A program made the translations under genes and the position numbers. DNA of 64,000 nt from Lumbricus rubellus (lineage: Eukaryota; Annelida; Clitellata; Crassiclitellata; Lumbricidae), in assembly GCA_945859605.1 (NCBI GenBank), contig OX243825.1, positions 2,211,424-2,275,423 of the forward strand, written 5' to 3'. How positions within the stretch are numbered: the stretch's first letter is position 1; the number at the start of each line of letters is the position of its first letter. The notes under the pieces were generated by a model. That model did not search any database. It was not told the origin of the DNA and was given only the letters and a program-made list of their open reading frames with translations. Shown here one piece after another: positions 44,466 through 54,724 of this stretch.

Positions 44466-44739
44466 TGATTGGGCAATCGATTGATCCGCTGTTACCGTCA
44501 TTCGTTCACACTTATCGTCTTCGATACCCAGGATTACCGTCATCATGAGTTTCGACAATTCAATGAGAGCTCCAACTTATCTAGTAGTCAATTCATTGGA
44601 CTCGAACCCCATGCAGCCTGTTAGTCACAGACTCAGATTGATAACCACTTAGACGACTGCTTCGTACATTTTTTTGAATTACCGTCGCATACCTGCATGG
44701 TTATCGCATTTCATCTCAATGACTATACCGTTATTCATC

Positions 44740-45226
44740 TAAGCGACATGCGCCCCCCCCCCCGCGAATAGGGCAAGAAGGACACAAGAGCAAATAGTGA
44801 GTAAATAAGCGACTTGCAAAATAATTTCCCTTCATTCAAAAACCAAAGCGGCCGGCCGCTGTCAGGAAGGGACTGTGTGAGGGAGGAAAAGACCGGAGGG
44901 AGCGGCACGAAGAGGGTGGGAAGGGGGAGAGGAGGGGGATGAGGAAGGGGAAGGGGGAAGGGGGAGGGGGAGGAGTGCGTGCGTGCGTTCGTGCGTACAA
45001 AGATTATTATCTGAAACAAATATCGAAGAGTAATTATTTAGAGATGCTAATATAAGTGAAGGTGACAGAGATGAAGACTGCTTCAGAGCAATGTAGCAAC
45101 TAAGCAATGTATATTTCGTGCACCATAGCAATGTAGTTCGTGCTAAACGTATACATGGCACGTTTGGCTTAACAGGAAAAAATAAATTGACGACATAAGA
45201 ATAGTCTCTGATTTTTCAATTTTTGT
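44740..45226. other. G-rich stretch and 3' flank of fragment D
   Basis: 44880-44985 is a purine-rich (GGGGGA-like) low-complexity stretch on the plus strand. From about 45010 the sequence matches the 3' flanks of genes E and F (gatgctaatataagtgaagg, gaagactgc, gttggcacgtttgg-like). Confidence 0.5.
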
Positions 45227-45537
45227 TCATTTGCTTTTGATCATCATCCGCGCTGCTCGAAGTCGGCCACGATCATCCGACGCCAAGTGATGCAAGCTAC
45301 GCCAATAAAATTGATCAATGTATCGGCACGTAAGACAGGTAAGATGACAGCTGTTCAACCACCATCCTCCTCCGTAAGCAAAAGCGCAATTGTCTCCCCT
45401 TCTGTCGTTGTCTTCATCAAAGGTTGAGAAGCTCATTCCATCGAGGAACGCACCTCTCGACAGAGTAGTGTTGGTGAGCGGATCTCCTGCATTTCCTCCG
45501 CTGAATCCTGAGAGGCGAAGGCTGTATCTGTTGTTCA
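45227..45537 (-). pseudogene. FReD exon 3 fragment 'D'
   Basis: Encodes the C-terminal FReD from NNRYSLRLSGFSGGNAGD through DEDND, NCAFAYGGGWWLNSC, CHLTCLTCRY to RLRAARMMIKSK and stop. At 45538 the homology ends abruptly inside the exon: the segment coding VQL...FSLDSE and the splice acceptor are replaced by unrelated sequence. No matching exons 1 or 2 exist. It is the counterpart of gene F exon 3 in the duplicated block. Confidence 0.8.
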
Positions 45538-45785
45538 TAGTCCCAGGTTCTGGAAGTTCTATTCGTTGGGCGTCCTGCTGCGAACAGTAGCCTACTCAGT
45601 ATGTTTGTGAAGCGAACCTAGCTCTCTATATCCCTGCAAACATCTTTTACAATAGTGCATCGAATGAATGGACTTGTCTGTTTTCACCGCCATCAGTCTG
45701 TTAAATTCTTGACCCAACAATAGTGCTTCTTTTCTCCATCAGAAATGAGTAATAGATCAACACACCTATCATTCCCATGCTTCGA

Positions 45786-46509
45786 TATCATCATCATCAT
45801 CATCATCATCATTATCCTTGGGTTAATAACCCGTAGGTGTCCAATGCACACTTTATCTTTGTCGTCCAAAGTCCGCGGTCCTGCGCAAATCTGCTCAAGC
45901 TATAAATGTCTTGGTTACACCAGTCTTTGATGTCATCTATCCATTCTCTGTTTGGTCGTCCTCTTCTTCCATTGCCATCCATAATTCCCAGCATCACACT
46001 TTTTATCTTCCTGTCGTCCTCCATTCTACATATATGTCCGAATAAACTGAGTTTCCTCCTCATTATTTTCTGCATCAGGTCTTCTTTGATGTTTAGCCTT
46101 CTACGAACCTCTTTGTTTGTAACCTTCATTGTCCAATTCAGATGCAATATTCTTCTATAACAATACATTTCGAAGGCCAATATCTTATCTTGATCCGTCT
46201 TTTTGATTGTCCATGCCTCACATGCGTATAGTGCCGTGCTGAACACACATGTCATTAGAACGTTCAATTTAGTCCTGTAACTTATTTGCTTGCTGCTCCA
46301 GATGGTGTTCAGTCCTGCCATGGCTCCTTTTGCTTTTGCTATTAAAGCTTCGATATATATAGTGGGAACAGGCTGGACTCGTAACCAAAAACATTAATAC
46401 TAATATTATTATTTCTCTCAAACTTACTTATAACATTAGCATCCGCCGTGTCATGGTGAAATGAGTTCGTATATCCATTCCTCCTCTACTGATGATGATG
46501 ATGATGATG
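45786..46509 (-). mobile_element. 5'-truncated RTE-type retroelement with (ATG)n tail
   Basis: The minus-strand ORF 45812-46321 encodes the region after the RT palm: LNVLMTCVFSTALYACEAWT, ILAFEMYCYRRILHLNW, RRKLSLFGHICRMEDDRK and RRGRPNREWIDDIKDW. On the minus strand it ends in a GATGATGAT tail (plus-strand ATCATC at 45789-45813), as RTE elements often do. The 5' part, from 46259 outward, is tandemly duplicated. Confidence 0.8.
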
Positions 46510-46760
46510 AACGTTCAATTTAGTCCTGTAACTTATTTGCTTGCTGCTCCAGATGGTGTTCAGTCCTGCCATGGCTCCTTTTGCTTTTGCTATTAAAGCT
46601 TCGATATATATAGTGGGAACAGGCTGGACTCGTAACCAAAAACATTAATACTAATATTATTATTTCTCTCAAACTTACTTATAACATTAGCATCCGCCGT
46701 GTCATGGTGAAATGAGTTCGTATATCCATTCCTCCTCTACTGATGATGATGATGATGATG
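46259..46760. repeat. 251-bp perfect tandem duplication
   Basis: Copy 1 starts at 46259 and copy 2 at 46510 with aacgttcaatttagtcctg; the copies look identical and each ends in (GAT)n. Copy 2 is followed directly by the trinucleotide array. The unit joins an RTE coding end with an upstream non-coding segment. Confidence 0.85.
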
Positions 46761-46830
46761 ATGATGATGACGACGACGACGACGACGATGATGACGACGA
46801 CGACGACGATGATGATGATGATGATGATGG
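46740..46830. repeat. (GAT/GAC)n trinucleotide microsatellite
   Basis: About 30 triplets: a GAT run, a GAC run, and alternating runs before returning to GAT. Confidence 0.9.
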
Positions 46831-46859
46831 GCTGGTGTGTCCTCTGACCTGGATGACTG

Positions 46860-48575
46860 TCTGACACGAACACAACATGACCACCATGGCCTAGTCGTGG
46901 TCACAGACCGTCACGAACCGCTTGTGCTTGCTACATAACTACGAACCATCGTGGTAGCGTTTTGGCAGAATACCCTGCCAACCTTACATAGATCTGCATA
47001 AAGACCTCACAAAGCCGATGCACTCATGACTGGATGATCTTATAGGAAGTGCGTTTGAAATGTGTGTAAATGTTTTCTGTCAGGATTCAAGTGCAACGTC
47101 ATTTGTAGATTGTGGAGAAGACACAACGGGCTCCAAAATTCTATCTTTTGTTGGAAATTTTAAACAACGGTAATAGGCCTACATAACTTTTATTATGGCA
47201 ACTAGTTTGAGATTGAGAAATGTGTACAGAGTCACTGCCAGAAGAAGCATGTAACGTATGGTAGAATGAACTTCATTGCTCAGGCTTCAGCATTAACTAA
47301 TCTATCGTGTAGATAGTATATCCTACACATTGCAAATGTATGATGCGACAGTGCTTTGAAACCAAGTCGCACATCCTCAAAGGTAGGCCTATTATGCACC
47401 TGTCAAAATGATGCATGCAAGCCAGTTCGCTATACTACCATCCTTACCTTAAAGACGTTAAACGATTGTAGCAAATAACAATAGCCATAACCACAGTTTT
47501 TATTGCTCAAAGTTACAGTTAACAGAGCATCTTTTTGTTTACACATAATGGATATATTTAGCTAGCAAAAAGCAAAAGAGAGAACCCTGATGGGACTAGT
47601 AACTGTCCCAGAGTCAGGGTTTTCCAAATACAAGTGTAAATAAACAGCAACAGGTTATGCAAAATAGTAGAGTAGGCTATTTAAAATAGAAATTTTATCT
47701 TAACTAGTTAATTACATCCTAATAAAATGTCTAAAGGTGATATCGTGTGTGTCAATTTGGAAATTTAAAGTCGTAAAAATTAAATAACATAGGCAGATTC
47801 ATAGGTGGTGTTCAGTAGTTTAACAGGCGACGCGTCAAATAAAATGAATTTTTAGTTTACGTTTACAGAAGATGAAAGGGAATCACGAATAAACAAGTTG
47901 TCCCGTGTCCTAGGACCCGCATTTTTCAATTGCGAACATACGAGTGTTTGTTGTAATGATAATCCCTCTATAATTAAAAGAAAATCTACAGTAACTGCTA
48001 TATAGGGAACCAAGTTAGAGGTCAGAGGAAAGAAGTCAGTGAAGGCATGAGGCAAAACATTATGCTTATGTTTGAGTAACCTGAGGGTGGATAACACCCC
48101 TTAGTTCATCGACTATAATATCACCATTATTATCTTACCAATAATTTATTGTAAAGAGAAATGAATTAGGCCCATATGTCATTATATATATATATATATA
48201 TATTATGTATATATATAATAATGAATGTAGGGCTATATTTCCGCAAATTTGTCCTATGATGACCAGAAGTTATCATAACAAATAAAACTGTATGAAAATG
48301 GGTGATGTCCGTATCAAAATACAAAGCGATAGTTTTGAGTAAATGTTTGTCAGTCTGCAGCTAACGAATTAATTAGCTGAATCATATATTTATAGCCCAT
48401 CGAAGATGAATAATTGAGAAATGCTAATATAGGTGACCTAAGATGACAGTGATGAAGACTGCAACATAGCAATGTAGTTCGTGCTAAACATAACATTTTG
48501 GCACGTTTTTATTCACAGCAGATCGAAACAAATAAAAGAGCGAGACAAAATAGTCTCTGATGTTTCAGTTTTTGT
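46860..48575 (-). repeat. 3' flank duplicon of FReD gene E
   Basis: Matches 1-1375 and 25290-27442 in order (ctacataactacgaacca, gtaaatgttttctgtcagg, gagaagacacaacgggctcc, gagaaccctgatgggact, gggttttccaaatacaagtg). It shows the uninterrupted site of the 25984-27061 element near 47600. Contains a (TA)n run at 48183-48216 and AATAAA (minus) at 48508-48513, 63 nt after the stop codon of gene E. Confidence 0.65.
48508..48513 (-). promoter_or_regulatory. candidate poly(A) signal, gene E
   Basis: Minus-strand AATAAA within 65 nt after the stop codon, the best placed of the candidates. Confidence 0.4.
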
Positions 48576-48950
48576 TCATTTGCTTCTGATCATCATCCGC
48601 GCTGCTCGAAGTCGGCCACGAATATCCAACGACACGTGATTCAAGCTACGCCAAAAAAATTCATCAATGTATTTGCACGTAAAACAGGCATGATAACAGG
48701 CGTTGTGCCACCAACCTCCTCCATGAGAAGATGCGCAGTTGTATGACTTTCTGTCGTTGTCGGAATCCCAGGTCGAGAAGCTCATTCCACCGACGAACTC
48801 ATCTCTTGGCAGAGCAGTGTTGGTGAGCGAATCACCGGCATTTCCTCCACTGAATCCTGAGAGACGAAGGGTGTATTTGTTGTTCTCCGAATCAATAGAA
48901 CAAGCGGAATATTCGGCGGAGTACCATACACCGTTCGCTCTGAGTTGTAC
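48576..48950 (-). CDS. FReD gene E, exon 3
   Basis: 375 nt including stop, after acceptor ccacag|GTACAACTC, phase 0. The peptide opens VQLRANGVWYSAEYSACSID, followed by YTLRLSGFSGGNAGDSLTN, calcium-site DSDND, NCASSHGGGWWHNAC, the cluster CYHACFTCKY and the end RLRAARMMIRSK. No disruption. Confidence 0.87.
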   Translation of the reverse strand, partial: VQLRANGVWYSAEYSACSIDSENNKYTLRLSGFSGGNAGDSLTNTALPRDEFVGGMSFSTWDSDNDRKSYNCASSHGGGWWHNACYHACFTCKYIDEFFWRSLNHVSLDIRGRLRAARMMIRSK

Positions 48951-50924
48951 CTGTGGAACGCAAGTAAGATCTGCAAAACCTAAATTCTTTTTTCCCATAG
49001 TCTAGCCTAATCAAAGTAAATCCAAGTTCTGTAGGCTATAAGTATGCACACAATGAACACAATGTACAGAAACACAAAAATAATAATTATTGTGTCAATA
49101 ATTTATCAAGGGAGCCTAAGTAGGCTACATACCTCGAAAGTGGGGATGCCGCTCTTACCCTACCCTGCCACTTTTGACCACTTACACCATGTACAGAAAC
49201 ACACAAAAATAATTATTATTGTTATGTCAATAATTCATTAAACCTAAGGGAGCCTATGCCATACGTCTATTCGAGCTTGATGAAAGCTCGTATTTACAAT
49301 AATTTATACTACATGTATGATCACTTCCTCAACCACTTTAAATACCGATCCACCAACTCATAATTTTTATTATATCTGTTGACTTATGCCCGCCGAGAGT
49401 CTCAAATTTTGAACTTTAACGTTAGAGTCGTTACTCATGTTCATTTTTGATAATACGTAATTTGATTTCATCTGTGATATTATTCACTGGCAAAGCGTTG
49501 CGTCAAAATTGTGACCTTTCAATGTTATATTTTCTTCGTTACAATGATCTGAAATCCACAGACATTAAACAGACGAACATAGGCCTACAACATCGAACAT
49601 ATATTAGTAATTGGCTGTGTGTGTCCCTTAGGCCTACTCAACAACTGTCACTCATGTGTCCTTGACTGAGCTGACTTCCGTCGTGCCCCCCCGACTCCGT
49701 CACTAAGCTTAACTGACTTCTCCACTGTGACTGACGACGTGTCATAGCTACGAGCTTCTTTCCTTTTCAGCCGTCGTCTTCTCCGCTGTATCACTCACCG
49801 ACCATGTTGCATAATTATGTTATGATATTATGTGGCGAAAACTGGTGGTCATCCTAGAGTGGTCCATCTTTGGCAACCATCCCCTATATGTAGCTGATTT
49901 TATTCTTTAGACCTACAGAGCTGGCTGGTATCTAATTCGAAACATCTGTAATTACCGTTATTATCTTCGCAAAAGGAACTACTGTCCGAAGACTGAGGTA
50001 TACAAGCACAGCAAGACTTGTCAAACAGACTGTCTATGCTGTCAAACGACCCTTGGCCATCCTGGTCATTAAATGTTTTGTCGTCTTCATCACCCGCCAC
50101 GGTGCCATAGGCGCAACCACCCTATGGGACCCACGGGATGCGTCTCCGCAACTTTTGAGTGGTCCCCTAACTTTATTATTATGGTCCCCCAACTTTTAGG
50201 ACGTGATGCATTATGGTCCCCCCCAACTTTTAGGACGTGATTGCACCTATGCAGGGTGCGACCTGAAGTGATAAGAGGTCAACCCCTAGTCCATGTGTTC
50301 GACCAATGATGGCCCTTTGAGTTGGCAGTTGTATGTATGTATAAGTATTATGATCATTTATATAGCGCCCAGGACTGAAAGTGAGCCGGGTCTGTCCGAG
50401 TCTCAGACCCGACATTCTTTTGCTGGCGCTTGAATAAACAATGGTATTTAGCAGCCTTTGGACTAAAGAAACCCGGCAACTTTTTCAAACCACTTTCAGC
50501 CCTGATAGCTCTTTAACAGAATCTCACGAAGGCGCTTAACGTAGCTACCCGATAGATCTAAGCAGATGCGATTTAAGACATTTAGAAAATGTTTCCTAAG
50601 ATGCAAAAAGTTGTCTTGTCTGGTCTTTAACCGTCCTCGGATCGAGGGTTGGTCGCTCCGCGAAAAAGTTTTCTTGTTAACAGTCACTTCAAGCGAGCCT
50701 TGGATTTAGCACATTGGAAATCAAAAACCCTTCACGTTACGTCCAACAAACGTCAACACCCCATTTCTGGAATGGTGGGTGATCGCTCTTCCCCAACCCC
50801 AACCCCCTCACCCCATTAATAGACTCCACTGCCAGATACAAGAAGAAATCAGCTTACTATAATAGAAAATACTCCAATGTTAGAGAAAACTTGTCATCTC
50901 TGAAATATCCACGTTTTTAAATAC
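48951..50924 (-). other. intron 2 of FReD gene E
   Basis: About 2 kb. The part 49020-49260 contains a local duplication (aatgtacagaaacacaaaaataat at 49060 and 49190). The part 49440-50800 is paralogous to intron 2 of gene F (59270-61470). It holds the small element 50106-50251. I see no coding exon. Confidence 0.65.
50106..50251. mobile_element. 146-bp MITE with 8-bp TSD (hAT or P type)
   Basis: Ends CATAGGCGCAA and TTGCACCTATG are inverted with one mismatch. Flanking 8-mers CACGGTGC (50098-50105) and CAGGGTGC (50252-50259) match at 7 of 8. Gene F has the empty site at about 59955-59965 (gccacggtgcgacctgaag). The motif cccccaacttttaggacgtgat is repeated inside. Confidence 0.7.
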
Positions 50925-51136
50925 CTCTATGCGAAGTGTATAGGGGAATCTGTTGGTCATTCGATGGATTTTTTCGTTTCCCAACCAAAATTCGCCTCTT
51001 TCCGTATCTCCAAATCCATTTCTGTATTCGATCCAGCTTCGATTGAAGTCCAGAGAACCGTTAGAGCGATGCATAAGGACTATCCAGTCGTCTATGATGG
51101 GCGGAACGGGACTTCTTGTCAAGTCAATACCGACCG
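50925..51136 (-). CDS. FReD gene E, exon 2
   Basis: 212 nt between acceptor (ataatatag|CGGTCGG) and a GTATTT donor. Exon 1 (928 nt) plus exon 2 is exactly 380 codons. Peptide: AVGIDLTRSPVPPIIDDWIV, MHRSNGSLDFNRSWIEYRNG, FGDTERGEFWLGNEKIHRMT, PYTLRIE. Confidence 0.87.
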
Positions 51137-51261
51137 CTATATTATGTAAAGTATAAAAAACACCACCTTAAAAGATATAGCGCAATCTTTCTATGTCACT
51201 GACTGTTGTATTCAAACAAACATAACAGTCAACAGCAGCAACATCCGCCGCATTCGACCTA

Positions 51262-51420
51262 ATGATGCTTAATTTCAAAACTGCTTCCACTGCTGTCCAC
51301 TCAAAGCTTGATTACTGCAACTTTTGCGTCTTCAACTCATCCAAAATTCACTGACCTTCTTACCACCCGAGAGCAATTTTGCTAAGAGGACATAATAATA
51401 ATTTTCGTTTGATCAACAAT
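51262..51420 (+). pseudogene. CR1/L2-type RT relic in intron 1
   Basis: Plus-strand translation gives KTASTAVHSKLDYCNF-like and then HPRAILLR-like segments, a degraded form of the SRLDYCNSLL...AARL motif of CR1/L2 polyproteins. The same relic is in gene F at about 61940-62095, so it predates the duplication. Confidence 0.45.
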
Positions 51421-51632
51421 CCGGTTGACAGACCGCAGTCGGTTACAGTGTACAAAATGTACAATAATAATAATATTATTATTATGCAGTAATGCAGTTG
51501 AAACAATTTACAGGAACTCAGATTACACAATACAGAATAGGCTGGCTGTTCATTTAGTTTTTAGTTAGTTAAGATTTAATAATTGAACAGACAGCTTGCA
51601 ATACATGGCGCTAATTGCAGCCTACAAAGCTT

Positions 51633-51714
51633 GTCCGCCCAACGGGGGCTCGAACTCGCTACCTCTCGCACTCTATTATATACGCCGGAGTGTTATCCAT
51701 TACTCTACCGGGCC
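51633..51714 (-). mobile_element. tRNA-like sequence (SINE head or tRNA pseudogene)
   Basis: On the minus strand the sequence has GGCCCGGTAGAGTAATGGAT (A-box-like), GAGTTCGAGCCCC (B box) and closing GGGCGGAC able to pair with GCCC. The anticodon region is too long and unpaired for a functional tRNA. In gene F the interior is deleted, leaving gtccgccctaccggg near 62253. Confidence 0.45.
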
Positions 51715-51779
51715 TCACATCTTAATGTACCTTTACATTGTGAATACTCAAAGAGAAATTATGAATGTAAGTTCACTTA

Positions 51780-52215
51780 TTGAAGTCTTAGACCATTCCT
51801 ATCAGCACTGGAAAAGTAGGGCTACAGCAATTTCGTTTGAATGACAGCTTACATTGCTACCGTTGCAATTTGGAAATCTAGAAAATTTTCTCATGAAAAT
51901 TTCTCATGGGGGAAGGACACACCCCTATATAACACCCATCTCGCCGCCCGCTGGACGATCGTTTGTCCCCCACCCCTTAAGAAAACTCAATTTCCACCAG
52001 AGTTTGAGGACCATTTTGTTTTATTAAAGACTAACTATGAAAGCCCTTTCTAGACGAAAATTATAACAATATTTATTATTTTTATACAAACAATAATCAA
52101 TAATTATTATAATGACAATCATGATACCAACAACAACAGCTATGACGATCGTTGTTGTTGATGAAGCAATTGTTTTTAGGTCCGTATGGTATTTTTGAGA
52201 CACCGAATTTAAGTG
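51780..52215. repeat. relic related to hAT-element interior
   Basis: Contains one diverged 86-bp-type unit (attgctaccgttgcaatttgg), gacgatcgtttgtccccca, a cctcaatttccaccag block and an AT-rich end, in the same order as at 38976-39376, 62340-62765 and partly 31166-31590. Confidence 0.55.
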
Positions 52216-52363
52216 TAGGTCTGTACGATCACAGTTAAACGAGAATGCAATCGTGAATATAAATCACTGGATAAAGTACAGCAGTAGACCTAACGAATGA
52301 GAGCTATTATTATTTATTAGTGCTCAAAGTGATTGCTTTTAATGAATAGAACTTTGACTTTAC

Positions 52364-53291
52364 CAATTGCGAGTTTCCACAAACTCTGAGTTTCGTTCTT
52401 GATGGCGATGTCGTGCTCACTGAGACGTCGGTCAATGGCTTCAAAACGTCTCAAAACAGTAGCATGTTGAGTTTTAGACTCTTGGTGCGAGGTATTAAGA
52501 AGCTCACGAACGCTTTGAATTTGCTTTATGTAGATATTGTGCTCCTGTGAACGTTGACCAATCATTTGAAGACTTGTCGTAACGGTGTCTTGCTGGATTT
52601 TCAATTGCTGAAAAGATGTATTGAGTAGCTCATAAATACCTAGCACTTGCTCCTCGGAACGTTGGTCGAACGTTTGAAGACTCTTCACAACGGTGTCCTG
52701 CTGATTTTTCATTTGTTCAAGCGAGGCATTAAGATCATTCATTTGCTTCAAGGAGTCGTTAAAAATCCCATGGACATCTTGAACCTGCCTGATGTACATA
52801 TCTTGTTCCTTCGAACGTTGATCAATTGCTTGAAGACTTGTCATGGCGGTATCTTGTTGATTTTTTATTTTTTGAAGCGAGGCATTGAAATCATTCATTT
52901 GCTTCAACGAGACATTTAGAAGCTCATGAACGCTTTGAACTTGTTTGAAGTACATATCTTGTTCCTGCGAACGTTGATCAATTGCTTGAAGACTTGTCAT
53001 AACGTTGTCTTGCTGGCTTTTCATTTGTTGAAATGATGCATTAAGAAGCTCATGAATACACTGGACTGTTCTCAAGTAGACATCTTGCTCTTGAGATTGT
53101 CGGTGAATCGCTTGAAGACGCTCATGAATTTCCCCAAAGAGCTGCTGAATCTCTTCTACGATGTTGATTGATGATTCTCCACTTTTACAGCCCTGTACAG
53201 TGCACAGACCTTTCACTGGAAGGATAAGCTTAGTATTATGACTGAGTAATGCTGCTAATGCTGCAACGTAATAGACCACACGAAAACACAT
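52364..53291 (-). CDS. FReD gene E, exon 1 (signal peptide and longest stalk)
   Basis: Starts MCFRVVYYVAALAALLSHNT, a signal peptide, then LCTVQGCKSGESSINI. The stalk holds about five repeats (openings HRQSQEQD, DQRSQEQD, DQRSKEQD, DQRSEEQ, GQRSQEHN), each with a LLNxS-type sequon (ELLNASFQQ, ELLNVSLKQ, IFNDSLKQ, ELLNTSFQQ, ELLNTSHQE) and a NQQDTxxxSLQ segment. It closes with DRRLSEHDIAIKNE and LWKLAIG at ATTG|GTAAAG, phase 1. Heptad spacing suggests a trimeric or other coiled-coil oligomer. Predicted protein about 504 aa. Confidence 0.87.
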
Positions 53292-53347
53292 GGTGACTAA
53301 AATTCTACTGTAGAATTATTGACAAAATATAAGGAAATATGCACATC

Positions 53348-53397
53348 AACTGACTGTTGCTCTTCACAAGAGATGCTTCAGACTAAGTATGCTTATA
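53348..53397 (-). promoter_or_regulatory. core promoter of gene E (TATA and conserved block)
   Basis: Minus-strand TATAAG at 53392-53397 about 100 bp upstream of the ATG, followed by AGTCTGAAGCATCTCTTGTG and AAGAGCAACAGTCAGTTG. This block is nearly the same upstream of exon 1 C and is recognisable at B and F. Confidence 0.65.
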
Positions 53398-53965
53398 ATA
53401 AACTGAGCGATGCCTGCCTGACACAGGACTGATAAAAAGGTTGTTATTGCAATCGATTTTCTCCACCACCAACAACGATTGAGTTACTAATTGCCCTGCT
53501 TGGTCGTGTGAACGGAGGATACTGGTTTTCAACTGATTAGGCCTATGTGTGGTATTTGTATATGGTTGCAAATATGATTAAGGTATTAATGTATACAGGC
53601 CCTATGTAAGCCCTACGAGTATAAATATTTTTACTCGTGTGCATAGCGGACCACCCGCACTACTATCCGCTGATCCGGTAGGCTGGTGGTCGCATTGTTA
53701 GTTAACAGATTTGATCTGGAGCGCGGCTCATTAATATAATCGGAAACGGACATATCCATTTTGTGGTTTTGGGCACGGGAAGTGAAGTTTTGTGGTTGCA
53801 TGTTACTTCATTATCTAACATTACCCTATGACTCTAAATCAAGGCCTTCTAAGTTCTATCCCTCACCCTGTAAGCTGGAAGTATGCCCCCCTTTAACGGA
53901 TACCTCTTGCTTATATATATATATATCACGATGGTGTCAACAAATGGAGAATTGAGTGTCTGCAG

Positions 53966-54046
53966 CAGTGGCAGCACCAGGGGGCTAGCGGCTTTGACCC
54001 CCTAAATGTGACTCAGTCCCCTCGAAGAAAAAAAGATGAAAATGCC

Positions 54047-54097
<51 letters not shown>

Positions 54098-54190
54098 CGG
54101 CCAACTTTGTAATAATAAAATTGGACAATGACCGAGGTTGGCCATTTTCCAGTTTCATTATTACGAAGATGGCCGTTATAAGGTGTTTTC
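53966..54190. mobile_element. hAT-like left terminus with foldback hairpin, copy 2
   Basis: cagtggcagcaccaggggg and the hairpin arms ggccaactttgtaat and attacgaagatggcc correspond to 42672-42860. A (TA)n run of about 24 units (54049-54096) has expanded where copy 1 reads cctataccgg. Confidence 0.5.
54049..54096. repeat. (TA)n microsatellite
   Basis: About 22-24 TA units; absent in the duplicon copy 1. Confidence 0.9.
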
Positions 54191-54238
54191 GGCTTTCTGT
54201 TACAGAGCATAATATAATTATAAGCACGGTTCCATGAC

Positions 54239-54382
54239 ATAATGTCGCCGACAAAATGTCGCGGTGTCAGTGACAATATGTCGCAAGACAAAATGTCGCC
54301 GACAAAATGTCGTGGACAAAATGTCGCCGACAAAATTTTTAATGTCGTGGACAAAATGTCGCGCACAAAATGGCGCGGATTA
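54239..54382. repeat. (GACAAAATGTCGCC)n short minisatellite, copy 2
   Basis: Eight or nine units of gacaaaatgtcgcc/gtgg/gcgc, against four or five in copy 1, so the array has changed in number since the duplication. Confidence 0.7.
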
Positions 54383-54724
54383 AGTGCGTAGGCCTAGTGC
54401 TTGCCGCGAAGAATAAATGGCTTCGATCAATCCGAAGTTTGAAGTCTACTATATACCAATACGAGGAGGTAAAAAGTGATAGCGGAGCAGTATGTATAAA
54501 AGAGGACGCATCTGAAACAAAAATATTTATATAACCGTTTCTTTAGTCATTGATGTCTTTGAAGACAGCTCTTAACCCTATATCTGAGGTGATGGACTTC
54601 AAACTGGCAGCAATTGTATAATTCCAAACTGCATTTCCACCTGCTTCAATTAACGGTTGCATGTTTCATTTTGAACAATGTATTTGGAGCAAGTTGCATA
54701 GCGAAGGTTTAGCAATACGATATA

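Larger units (their letters stand above)
42300..44730. repeat. segmental duplicon, copy 1 (pairs with 53600-57340)
   Basis: Starts with blocks such as gatagcggaccgcccgc and ctgatccggtagactggtgg-like, and carries a hAT terminus, an ATGTCGCC minisatellite, the plus-strand pseudogene and the sequence up to cccatgcagcctgttagtca near 44610. The second copy holds the same order plus the foldback element at 54725-55887. Confidence 0.75.
51137..52363 (-). other. intron 1 of FReD gene E
   Basis: Only 1.2 kb, so it is the best place to look for a missing FReD exon. I found no segment encoding the usual first cysteine, SGVY or CDM. It holds a CR1/L2 relic, a tRNA-like sequence and the unit related to the hAT interior. 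Confidence 0.7.

Noticed and set aside
46679..46887. Poly-Ser / poly-Ile/Val ORFs
   Set aside because: Translations of the GAT/GAC trinucleotide array in different frames.
54046..54366. 106-aa minus-strand ORF rich in RHFVGDI and Ile/Tyr
   Set aside because: Arises from the ATGTCGCC minisatellite and the (TA)n run.
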